This document shows, one piece after another, positions 1 to 7,086 of a stretch of DNA of 44,229 nt. Source of the DNA: an uncultured Actinomycetes bacterium (lineage in GTDB: Bacteria; Actinomycetota; Acidimicrobiia; Acidimicrobiales; RAAP-2). The notes under the pieces are model-generated. The model was not told the origin of the DNA and made no database searches. It saw nothing but the letters and a program-made list of their open reading frames with translations. Positions within the stretch are counted from its first letter, which is position 1; each line of letters starts with the position of its first letter. The position numbers and the translations under genes were made by a program. The stretch is from assembly GCA_903825765.1 (NCBI GenBank), contig CAIKBU010000084.1:1-44229 (forward strand), read 5' to 3'.

Positions 1-21
1 ACAGTCGCTTGCTCTGCCAAT
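1..21 (-). repeat. Displaced tRNA-Asn fragment (putative att site)
   Basis: The first 21 bases are identical to 2514-2534, which lie inside the intact tRNA-Asn gene (D-arm to anticodon stem). Identity stops at base 22 and may continue left of the window. Read on the minus strand, this fits the displaced 3' part of a tRNA left when an element inserts into the tRNA 3' end. The truncated integrase starts about 110 bases away. The repeat is seen directly; the att role is inferred. Confidence 0.7.
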
Positions 22-83
22 GCCGAGTTTGTGCCGTAGTTCAGCCTCGTTCTCGTTGCGGCACCTTGTGGTCATCTCTGCTT

Positions 84-113
84 GGGAACTCATTGGGGGC
101 TTCATCACCAAAA
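84..113 (+). repeat. Imperfect direct repeat, copy 1
   Basis: About 30 bases resemble 2256-2286: both begin GGGAAC and share GGGGCTTCATCACC followed by AAAA, with a few mismatches and a one-base gap. Both copies lie inside the segment bounded by the tRNA-Asn repeats, one near each end. Such repeats can be integrase arm-type sites or relics of a duplication; function is not shown. Confidence 0.45.
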
Positions 114-129
114 CTTTTGAAGAAATTGA

Positions 130-921
130 GTGGTTTTGCGAGCCAAAGGTGAAGGAACTGTCTACTTTGACGCCCCTCGGGGCAAGTTTGTCGTCAAGGT
201 TCCGATAGGGCAGACCCCTGCTGGCACCACCCGCTATAAAAAAGCGCAAGCCACCACGAGGCGTGAGGCAAACGCACTACGGCTCACCCTCATCGCCGAG
301 CGAGACAACCCCACTGCGGTTACTCCTTCCGCCTTGACTTTTCGGCAGTTCAGTGAGCATCACTTCGCCCACGAAGCCAACCTTCAACTACGACCAACGA
401 GTATTGGCAACTATCTCTATGTCCTTCGTAAATGGGCTTACCCGAACTTTGGCGATAAACCCCTTACGGGGATAACTTCGGCCGATATTGGCGCACTGCT
501 CGCCTCGCTGGCTGGCACAAACAGCACGCACTTCGTCAACCACTGCCGAGCCACCATCTCCCACGTCTTTGAGGCGGCACTCGCCCACCGTCTAGTTGAG
601 GACAACCCTGTTCGCAGGACGAGGAAGGTGAAATCCACAACGGCACAACCAACCTTGGTGCGTCAGCATTGGTCATTGGAGGAGTGCCGAGCCGCACTTA
701 TCGCTTCCCTTGGAACTCCTCACGCCCTCTTTGTTCATCTCGCTATCTATACGGGTATGCGGCACGGCGAGTTGATGGGTCTGATGTGGGAGGACTTTGA
801 CCTAGAAAACGCCACCGTGACCGTCAATAGAACTTTGGTAGAACTGCGCTCACGGCTAGACCCCACTACTCCCCGCTTGCGCTGCGGGGAGCCCCCGTTC
901 GATGCCGGTCATAACGGGTAA
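130..921 (+). pseudogene. Truncated tyrosine recombinase (integrase)
   Basis: GTG start; 263 residues. Residues about 4-60 look like the N-terminal DNA-binding (AP2-like) domain of phage and island integrases, about 69-160 like the SAM-like core-binding domain, and from about 180 the catalytic domain begins. The motif TGMRHGELMGLMWEDFDL carries the first catalytic arginine (R211). After about residue 240 the similarity ends in an unrelated tail (PRLRCGEPPFDAGHNG), so the HxxR box and the tyrosine nucleophile are missing and the protein cannot be a working recombinase. It lies beside a tRNA-Asn fragment, as expected for an integrase next to its attachment site. The break falls close to a perfect GC-rich hairpin at 869-891. 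The family assignment is firm; the loss of the C-terminus is read directly. Confidence 0.85.
869..891. repeat. GC-rich hairpin at integrase break point
   Basis: CTCCCCGC and GCGGGGAG form a perfect 8-base stem around the 7-base loop TTGCGCT. It lies where the integrase reading frame stops resembling its family. There is no T-tract, so it is not a typical terminator. It may mark the deletion junction. Confidence 0.5.
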
Positions 922-1001
922 GTACTCGCCCGAGCCAACAAGGGCCAAGGGACCGGGAGATGCGGGGGAAGTCGACGACATACAACGCCTTTCTACTGAC
1001 G

Positions 1002-2057
1002 TCACCGTAGTTGGTGCGTCGGTGGTGGCGCCGTGGTACCGCGAATTATCAGTTGCGTCGGCAGTTCCGTGGTGGTCGCAGGATCGCCGTGCAGGACGCG
1101 GGCCAGAATCTGCCGGGCCAGCAGCGCTCCCTGCTGGAACGCCGGCTGGGCGACCGTCGTTAAGTCAAACACCCGCGCCAACTGGTGATCGTCAAAGCCA
1201 ATGACCGAAATGTCTTCGGGGCAGCGAAGCCCGGCCCGACGAATGGTGTGCAATACGCCCATGGCCATTTCGTCCGACTGCACGAAAATCGCCGTGGGAC
1301 GAGACGGGAGTGACAGCAGTTGGGCCGCGGCCAGCTCGCCACCCTCTACCGTGGAGCGACCGTTGACTTCAAGTTCCGGTCGCAACTCGATACCGGCATT
1401 CGTGAGCGCCTTGCGGTACCCAGCCCCGCGGTCCAGCGGCGGCTGGAAACTGATCGAGGACTCCTTGTCCAAGGTCACCATCGCGATAGAACGATGCCCC
1501 ATGCCGATGAGGTGATTGACGGCCATTTCGGCACTGGCCACGTCGTCAATGGTCACACTGGAGAATCCTGGAATGTCCACACCCAGTGACCCCACGGGCA
1601 CGCCCAGGTTGATCACGTCCTCAACGTCGGGAACGTCGGAGGGAAGGGTGAGCAAGAGAACCGCATCAACGCGTCGGCGCATTGGCAATTTCTCGAAGAG
1701 CTTGCCGTCGGTGTCGATGTAGAGCACCAGGTCAAACCCGGCCGACTGGAGTTCCTGCTCGATGCCATTGAGCACCTCGGCGAAGAACCAGCGGGAGATA
1801 AAGGGGGTAATCACCCCGACGGTCGACATTCGACCCGACGCCAAACTCGAGGCACTGGGTGACACGATGTAGTTCAATGCCTGCGAAGCGGCAAGGACCC
1901 GGGCCCGGGTTTTTTCCGAAACGTTCGGTAGTCCTCGCAGCGCCCGCGAGACGGTGCCACTCGACACCTTGGCCATCCGGGCCACGTCCTCAATCGAGGG
2001 GGTGGCGCGACCATTCGAGCGCCGACTGCGGGGCGACGGGGCGGGTGTTGCGCTCAT
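1002..2057 (-). CDS. LacI/GalR-family transcriptional regulator
   Basis: 351 residues, usual family length. Residues 20-40 (PSIEDVARMAKVSSGTVSRAL) are the LacI helix-turn-helix, followed by the hinge helix to about 70 and a periplasmic-binding-protein-like effector domain (GVITPFISRWFFAEVLNGIE, later AIFVQSDEMAMGVLHTIRRAG and ISVIGFDDHQLARVF). Such proteins are homodimeric repressors released or activated by a small ligand, usually a sugar. No sugar transporter or catabolic gene lies beside it, so its target and ligand are unknown. It sits inside the segment bounded by the tRNA-Asn repeats, so it may be cargo of that element. The ATG at 2057 is supported by TACACT placed 7 bases upstream, a leaderless arrangement. 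It is convergent with the broken integrase. Confidence 0.9.
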   Translation of the reverse strand: MSATPAPSPRSRRSNGRATPSIEDVARMAKVSSGTVSRALRGLPNVSEKTRARVLAASQALNYIVSPSASSLASGRMSTVGVITPFISRWFFAEVLNGIEQELQSAGFDLVLYIDTDGKLFEKLPMRRRVDAVLLLTLPSDVPDVEDVINLGVPVGSLGVDIPGFSSVTIDDVASAEMAVNHLIGMGHRSIAMVTLDKESSISFQPPLDRGAGYRKALTNAGIELRPELEVNGRSTVEGGELAAAQLLSLPSRPTAIFVQSDEMAMGVLHTIRRAGLRCPEDISVIGFDDHQLARVFDLTTVAQPAFQQGALLARQILARVLHGDPATTTELPTQLIIRGTTAPPPTHQLR

Positions 2058-2064
2058 GGGGACA

Positions 2065-2070
2065 AGTGTA
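2065..2070 (-). promoter_or_regulatory. Leaderless -10 element of lacI-type gene
   Basis: TACACT (TANNNT) on the minus strand, 7 bases before the ATG at 2057, with no Shine-Dalgarno sequence between. This predicts transcription starting at or next to the start codon. Confidence 0.6.
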
Positions 2071-2121
2071 AACCCTTGCAGCCGCCAGCCGACTTTGGTC
2101 GAACCCGTATGGCGCGCTTAG

Positions 2122-2135
2122 CGAAACCGCTTTCG
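2122..2135. promoter_or_regulatory. Candidate LacI-family operator
   Basis: CGAAACCGCTTTCG is a 14-base near-palindrome (two internal mismatches) with a central CG, the usual form of LacI/GalR operators. It lies about 65-78 bases upstream of the regulator gene and may serve autoregulation. This is inferred from pattern only. Confidence 0.45.
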
Positions 2136-2255
2136 TGGCGCACCCGCGACCGCGTCACTAGGGTGACGGTGTAGTTGAGTCCCGACGAGTGGACGGTGAG
2201 GGTGCTGGGGGTATCTGTCACTCCTAAAATCTACGAACACGGTGTGACAGGTTTG

Positions 2256-2286
2256 GGGAACGCATCTGGGGCTTCATCACCCAAAA
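2256..2286 (+). repeat. Imperfect direct repeat, copy 2
   Basis: Second copy of the repeat at 84-113, same orientation, sharing GGGGCTTCATCACC. It is flanked by the inverted repeat at 2241-2249 and 2312-2320. Confidence 0.45.
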
Positions 2287-2472
2287 ATCTGACTCCAATG
2301 ACACAAAAGCGTGTCACACCAACTTGTTACCCTCAACAGTGATGATGTCACAACGAGTTCAGCCCGATACATTCCACCGAGACGATATCCCTGTCACTAC
2401 AAGAAGAAATGAGAAGGGCTGGACTAGCAACGAGGGCAACAGTTGCTACAAACTTGTAGACAACGAGAAAGC

Positions 2473-2548
2473 TGGCTCCCAGAGCAGGACTCGAACCTGC
2501 AACCTAGCGATTAACAGTCGCTTGCTCTGCCAATTGAGCTATCTGGGA
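2473..2548 (-). tRNA. tRNA-Asn(GTT)
   Basis: Complete cloverleaf on the minus strand. The acceptor TCCCAGA pairs with TCTGGGA; the anticodon stem is AGCGA/TCGCT with loop CTGTTAA, giving anticodon GTT; the T-loop is TTCGAGT; discriminator G and an encoded CCA follow. Bases 2514-2534 are repeated at the left edge of the window, marking this gene as the likely insertion target of the element carrying the broken integrase. The gene itself is intact, as expected when the incoming element restores the 3' end. Confidence 0.97.
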
Positions 2549-2592
2549 ATGAACCCGAGGGCACCACACCTTAGCATTGCCGACACCCCCGA

Positions 2593-3417
2593 CTACTGCT
2601 GGGTGAGCCAGTCCTGAAGGCGCTGCGCCTCAGGACTATTACGAACGGCTTTGCGACATTTCTCGAGACGCTTCGCCATGGCCTGGCGGGAGATTCCTCG
2701 ACCGTACGCGAGCTCTTCGACCGTCATGATTTTGTGCGCGAAATGCCAGAAGGCGGTGAAGTCGTCACCGCAGAGTCGCCGGAGCTCATCGATGACCCAG
2801 GCGGGCGCCTCGTCTTCGACGGTCGACTCTTTGGCGGGTACCGCTTCGTAGTCCACGTCTCGGTGCGCGGTGTCGACGAAGCGATGGTTCATCTCCACCA
2901 CTTCGCGGGCCAACGCGACCGAAATGCCCAGTTTGGCCGCAATCTCTTTGACGCCGAAGTGCTTTTGCACGTCACTGCGCAGCAGTTTCTGCAACTGCAA
3001 AATGAGGGCCATTTCGTGTTCGCTGAAACCAGCCTTTTGTCGAATGGCCTGGTTCACCAACTTGGTGATCCAGGGATAGGCGTAGGTCGAGAAGCGGGTA
3101 CCCTTCGAGGGCTCAAATCGGCGCAGCGCATTGACAAGGCCCTCCACCCCCGCAAGTTCAAGGTCCTCACTTTCGAAGGAGAACCCTCGTTCGCGCACCC
3201 GACGTCGAACCAGTCCGAGGGTCGCGTGGAGCAGCGTTGACTCGGCATCGCTTCCCGCCGAGACCAGTCGACGAAGTCGACGACGTTCGCCTTCACTGAG
3301 TTGTTCGTCGACCAATCGCTGTTGGGCCTCGCGTCCTCGAACAATCAGGGGCAGGAGCTCACGCTCCACCTCCGCACTCAACGGCGGGAGCAACGTGAGA
3401 CCAGCGACGGTTTTCAT
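2593..3417 (-). CDS. Atypical sigma-70-family RNA polymerase sigma factor
   Basis: 274 residues. Region 2 lies at about 55-127, with GVEGLVNALRRFEPSKGTRF followed by STYAYPWITKLVNQAIR; a helix-turn-helix like region 3 at about 154-175 (FGVKEIAAKLGISVALAREV); and a short region-4-like helix-turn-helix at about 232-259 (TVEELAYGRGISRQAMAKRL). Compared with the primary sigma motif YATWWIRQAITR, the tryptophan used to open the -10 element is proline here (P115), and the two residues that read the -10 sequence are K119 and N122 instead of Q and T. It therefore does not look like the housekeeping factor although it occupies the place of rpoD after dnaG. The start ATG overlaps the dnaG stop by 4 bases, so the two genes are translationally coupled. 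Sigma family: confident; promoter specificity: unknown. Confidence 0.8.
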   Translation of the reverse strand: MKTVAGLTLLPPLSAEVERELLPLIVRGREAQQRLVDEQLSEGERRRLRRLVSAGSDAESTLLHATLGLVRRRVRERGFSFESEDLELAGVEGLVNALRRFEPSKGTRFSTYAYPWITKLVNQAIRQKAGFSEHEMALILQLQKLLRSDVQKHFGVKEIAAKLGISVALAREVVEMNHRFVDTAHRDVDYEAVPAKESTVEDEAPAWVIDELRRLCGDDFTAFWHFAHKIMTVEELAYGRGISRQAMAKRLEKCRKAVRNSPEAQRLQDWLTQQ

Positions 3418-5237
3418 TCTGGTGTGGCAGCGCTCTGGCGACTCAGGAGCCAGTCGCGCAACTCTTCCTCACTCCGACTGCCGTGTGGGCCGCTCAGCAA
3501 GTCGAGTCGTTGTTTCACGTCACGAATGGTCGCCATCGCCACGAGGGGATCAATCGTTTGGGCGCGCAGGTCCCGTTCGATGTCCTTGAGGGCGGCGGCG
3601 ACCGCGGCGCGAAGCAATTGCGAGACCACTGCGGACACGTCTTCGGTTGTGTAGTCACGGTCGAGCTCACCGACGCTCAGCTCACTCAGTACCGCCGCGG
3701 CGTCATGCTCACCCGTGGCCGTGAGGTCGTCAATGACTTGGCTGACGGCCTTCCCCGACGCGAGTCCGTCGAAGACAAGGCGCTGCACGTCGTGCACGAA
3801 GTAGGGGGCGATCAGACGATCGCTCACCGAATCGGGAAAAAAGAGTCGCAGGCGAAGCGCTTCTTGACCCGGTCGCGGGAGATCATCACGACGGCGCGGC
3901 TGTGACGATACGACCACTACGGGCGCGTTCGCCACACCGCGAACTTTGGCCTCCACCCGGGGTCGAAGGGTAATCACGTCGAGACGAAGTCGGTCGGCCA
4001 CCATCAACAAGTACTGGTCACGGACTAAGTCACTGGGGTGTTCGGCGATGACGGAGAGGGCCTGCTCCGCCGCGCGAGCGCGTCCCTCGGCCGTGGCGAT
4101 GTTGGCGGCGTCGAGTACGCGCTCCAGGCGAAACTGCAAGAACGGGACGGCGTTGGCGATGGCCTCGCGCAGCGCCTCGGGATCCTTTTGCGCCAGTTCG
4201 GCTGGGTCGGACCCCTTCGGAAGTCGCGCCACGGCGACGTCAACGTCGTGTGACTTCTCCCACTGGTACACCGACGCCGCCGCGGACTGACCGGCGTTGT
4301 CGGCGTCGTAGGCGAGCACGATGCGCTTGGCGAAGTTCTTCATAACCCGGAAGTGATCTTCGCCGAGGGCCGTTCCACACGTCGCCACGGCGCGAGGCAT
4401 ACCGGCCATGAAGCAGGCGATGACGTCGGTATAGCCCTCACAGACGATGATCTCACCAGTCTTGATGATGTTGTCCTTCGCCCAGTTGAGGGCGTAGAGC
4501 GTGCGGCGCTTCGCATAGATCATCGTCTCGGGCGAGTTCTTGTACTTCGGTTCGACGTACCCATCACCACGAACGGCGGCGGCCCCGGGCAAGATACGGC
4601 CGCCCACGGCAATAGCTTTGCCCGACGTGTCAAAAATCGGAAAGATGACACGGGCGCGCAGTGCATCTTGTTTGCGGTCGCGTTTGTTGACGAAACCAAG
4701 TCCCGCGCCCTCGAGCACCTTGGGGCTCAGCGAGAGCGCATTCGCGAGCCCATCCCACTCGTCGGGTGCCCAGCCGAGCTTGAACTGCCGAGCGACCTCG
4801 CCGTCAATACCTCGAGCGCGCAAGTAGTCGCGCGCGCCACGGGCGTCAGCACCATTTAACAGGCGCTCGTGGTACCACGTCACGGCGCTGTCCATCGCCG
4901 CCATGCAGTCCGCTTTGTCCTTGCGGGCCGGACCCGCCGACTCGTCTTCGTGGAGTTCAATGCCGGCGCGGTCGGCGAGCAGGCGCACCGCATCGATGAA
5001 GTCGAGGTGCAGTATCTCGCGAACAAAGGTGATTTGGTCCCCTGAGACGCGACAGCCGAAACAGTAGTAGCGACCCTCTTCGGCGTTCACCGAAAAGGAA
5101 GGGGTCTTCTCACCGTGAAAGGGGCAGAGGCCCGACCAGCGCCGACCAGACTTCTTGAGGGCGACGTGTTCAGTAATAAGCGCCACGATGTCCGTTGCCG
5201 CTCGCACCTGCGCAATTTCGGATTCAGAAATGGCCAC
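3414..5237 (-). CDS. dnaG: DNA primase
   Basis: Makes RNA primers for Okazaki fragments with the replicative helicase. With the GTG start at 5237 it has 607 residues. The N-terminal zinc-binding domain shows CPFH (C38, H41) and CFGC (C59, C62), followed by the catalytic core and a TOPRIM domain with IVCEGYTDVIACFMAG and the acidic IVLAYDADNAG. The C-terminal part is weakly conserved, as usual for the helicase-binding region. A longer frame begins at 5282, but GTG at 5237 fits the usual family N-terminus (AISESEIAQVRAATDIV) and has TACCGT exactly 6 bases upstream, a leaderless -10. The stop overlaps the start of the downstream sigma gene. The promoter faces the divergent ABC transporter promoter across about 60 bases. 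Confidence 0.96.
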   Translation of the reverse strand: MAISESEIAQVRAATDIVALITEHVALKKSGRRWSGLCPFHGEKTPSFSVNAEEGRYYCFGCRVSGDQITFVREILHLDFIDAVRLLADRAGIELHEDESAGPARKDKADCMAAMDSAVTWYHERLLNGADARGARDYLRARGIDGEVARQFKLGWAPDEWDGLANALSLSPKVLEGAGLGFVNKRDRKQDALRARVIFPIFDTSGKAIAVGGRILPGAAAVRGDGYVEPKYKNSPETMIYAKRRTLYALNWAKDNIIKTGEIIVCEGYTDVIACFMAGMPRAVATCGTALGEDHFRVMKNFAKRIVLAYDADNAGQSAAASVYQWEKSHDVDVAVARLPKGSDPAELAQKDPEALREAIANAVPFLQFRLERVLDAANIATAEGRARAAEQALSVIAEHPSDLVRDQYLLMVADRLRLDVITLRPRVEAKVRGVANAPVVVVSSQPRRRDDLPRPGQEALRLRLFFPDSVSDRLIAPYFVHDVQRLVFDGLASGKAVSQVIDDLTATGEHDAAAVLSELSVGELDRDYTTEDVSAVVSQLLRAAVAAALKDIERDLRAQTIDPLVAMATIRDVKQRLDLLSGPHGSRSEEELRDWLLSRQSAATPE

Positions 5238-5243
5238 CCCAAG

Positions 5244-5249
5244 ACGGTA
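5244..5249 (-). promoter_or_regulatory. Leaderless -10 element of dnaG
   Basis: TACCGT followed by the 6-base spacer CTTGGG and the GTG start at 5237. It supports that start over the upstream in-frame starts at 5264 and 5282. Confidence 0.6.
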
Positions 5250-5284
5250 TCGGTTTCGGGCCATGAAGCAGACCACGACCACAC

Positions 5285-5290
5285 TAGGGT
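5285..5290 (+). promoter_or_regulatory. Leaderless -10 element of ABC ATPase gene
   Basis: TAGGGT, a 6-base spacer GGTGGC, then ATG at 5297; no Shine-Dalgarno sequence. Confidence 0.6.
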
Positions 5291-5296
5291 GGTGGC

Positions 5297-6283
5297 ATGA
5301 GTGATTTTGCTGTCGAAACTAATGCCCTCGGTCGGGTCTTTAAAGACGGGAACGTGCAGGCTCTGAAGGGCGTTTCCCTCCAGGTGCCGCGCGGACAGGT
5401 CTTTGGACTCCTCGGCCCCAACGGTTCAGGCAAGACCACGATGATCCGTATTCTCTCGACCACCCTCGCCCCCACCAGCGGAAGCGCGACCGTTGACGGT
5501 TTTGACGTCGTCAAGCAGGCCGATGACGTGCGTCGTCGCATCGGCCTGGCCGGCCAGTTCGCAACGGTGGACGAAAACCTCACCGGCTTCGAGAACTTGC
5601 GGATGATTGGTTCACTCAACCACCTAAAGAAGTCCTACGTCGTTGCTCGAGCGCATGAACTGCTCGAGCGCTTCAACCTCGCCGAGGCGGGGAATCGGAT
5701 GCTGAAGGGCTACTCGGGCGGTATGCGTCGTCGCCTCGACTTGGCCGCTGCCTTGATGGCGAACCCTCCCATATTGTTTCTCGATGAACCCACCACGGGC
5801 CTCGACCCCCAGAGCCGTCAAGACTTGTGGACCATCATCGAGCAGCTGGTCGAAGAGGGCACCACGGTGCTGCTCACGACGCAGTACCTCGAAGAGGCCG
5901 ATCGGCTCGCGAAGCAGCTGGTCGTGCTCGATAAGGGCTCGATCATCGCCCAGGGAACGAGTGCCGAACTCAAGGCCACGCTGGGCACCACGGTGCTGGT
6001 CCTGACCTTCGAAACTACCGCCGACGCCCGTCGAGGCTTTGAGCTGGTCATGAATCTCACGCAGAAGAAGGCCAATATTGACGGCACCATCGTCGAGTTG
6101 ACGCTCGAGGATGGCCCTCGCGCTGCGGCGGACGCGCTGCGACGCCTCGACGCCGAAAACATTCCCGTGGCGGGGCTCAGCCTCCGTGAACCCAGCCTCG
6201 ACGACGTTTTCCTCACCCTGACCGGCAGTCGACCGGACGAAGAGGTTGTCGTGGACACGAAGAAAGCACGAAAGGCTCACTAA
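5297..6283 (+). CDS. DrrA-like ABC exporter, ATP-binding protein
   Basis: 328 residues. Walker A GPNGSGKT at about 40-47, signature YSGGMRRRLDLAAAL at about 139, Walker B ILFLDEPTTGLD at about 158-169. The switch position reads TTQYLEEADRLA, with glutamine where many ABC ATPases have histidine, which as I recall is usual for the DrrA (daunorubicin-resistance) subfamily. The C-terminal extension (about 220-310) matches the DrrA accessory region. It powers export by the membrane partner whose gene starts in the stop codon of this one (TAATG). Substrates of such systems are often lipophilic drugs or lipids; none can be named here. Confidence 0.92.
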   Translation: MSDFAVETNALGRVFKDGNVQALKGVSLQVPRGQVFGLLGPNGSGKTTMIRILSTTLAPTSGSATVDGFDVVKQADDVRRRIGLAGQFATVDENLTGFENLRMIGSLNHLKKSYVVARAHELLERFNLAEAGNRMLKGYSGGMRRRLDLAAALMANPPILFLDEPTTGLDPQSRQDLWTIIEQLVEEGTTVLLTTQYLEEADRLAKQLVVLDKGSIIAQGTSAELKATLGTTVLVLTFETTADARRGFELVMNLTQKKANIDGTIVELTLEDGPRAAADALRRLDAENIPVAGLSLREPSLDDVFLTLTGSRPDEEVVVDTKKARKAH

Positions 6284-7080
6284 TGACGACCCCCATGCAC
6301 GCCGAAAAGAGTTCCCTGCGTTGGGTGATCAGCGACGTCCTCACCATGGCGCAGCGCAACATCCTCGCCATCATCCGTATTCCCTCGGCATTGGTCTTTA
6401 CGATTATTCAGCCCATCATGTTCGTGTTGCTCTTTCGCTACGTTTTTGGCGGCGCCATCCCCGTTGGAACGACGTTCGGCAATTACGTGAACTACCTCAT
6501 CCCGGGCATCCTCGTGCAGACCACCATCTTCGGCGCCGTGGGCACCGCCATTGGCCTGGCCGAAGACTTAAAGCGCGGCCTTATTGAACGCTTCCGCGCC
6601 CTGCCGATGGCGCGAATGGCAGTACTCGCCGGCCGTACGGTATCGGACCTGGCCCGCAATATCTTGATCTTGCTGGTGATCACTGGCGTTGGTTTTGCTG
6701 TTGGTTTTCGTCCGGGTGGTGGGTTCGTCGCGTACGTCCAGGCCAGCTTGTTAATGTTGTTGTTCGCCTACTGCCTCTCGTGGGGTTTTGCCTACATTGG
6801 CCTCACGGCCCCGAATCCCGAGACGGCCCAGGCCATGACCTTCCCCCTGATCTTCCCCTTGACGTTCGCGTCATCAATCTTCGTACCCGTGGCCTCGATG
6901 CCCCACTGGTTGCAGGTATTCGCTCGCAACCAGCCCGTGAGTCAAGCGGCCGAGGCAGTGCGTGGCCTCATGCTTGGCATCCCGCACGGTCAGTCCACCT
7001 ACATCTCCCTGGCGTGGGGACTGGCGGCGTTGCTGATCCTCGGCCCCTTGTCGACACGTCGATACCGCACCGCTTCCTAA
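6283..7080 (+). CDS. DrrB-like ABC-2 exporter permease
   Basis: 265 residues with about six hydrophobic segments (for example IPSALVFTIIQPIMFVLLFRYVF and ILILLVITGVGFAVGF), matching the ABC-2 membrane family. EDLKRGLIERFRALPMAR is the cytoplasmic loop typical of DrrB proteins, and PLTFASSIFVPVASMP precedes the last segments. The start overlaps the ATPase stop by one base, so the two form one exporter in the cytoplasmic membrane. The MFS gene begins 6 bases after the stop. Confidence 0.92.
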   Translation: MTTPMHAEKSSLRWVISDVLTMAQRNILAIIRIPSALVFTIIQPIMFVLLFRYVFGGAIPVGTTFGNYVNYLIPGILVQTTIFGAVGTAIGLAEDLKRGLIERFRALPMARMAVLAGRTVSDLARNILILLVITGVGFAVGFRPGGGFVAYVQASLLMLLFAYCLSWGFAYIGLTAPNPETAQAMTFPLIFPLTFASSIFVPVASMPHWLQVFARNQPVSQAAEAVRGLMLGIPHGQSTYISLAWGLAALLILGPLSTRRYRTAS

Positions 7081-7086
7081 CGACTC

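Larger units (their letters stand above)
2058..2472. other. Intergenic stretch between lacI-type gene and tRNA-Asn
   Basis: No credible gene is seen. It holds the regulator's promoter and candidate operator, the second copy of the imperfect repeat (2256-2286), and a 9-base inverted repeat GGTGTGACA (2241-2249) / TGTCACACC (2312-2320) that brackets it. It is probably the tRNA-proximal end of the degraded integrated element. Confidence 0.5.

Noticed and set aside
2324-2617. Open frame through tRNA-Asn
   Set aside because: It translates the tRNA gene (SRTRTCNLAINSRLLCQLSYLG), a common artefact.
5238-5282. Longer N-terminus for DNA primase starting at 5282
   Set aside because: The extra residues do not match the family and would include the leaderless -10 of the GTG at 5237.
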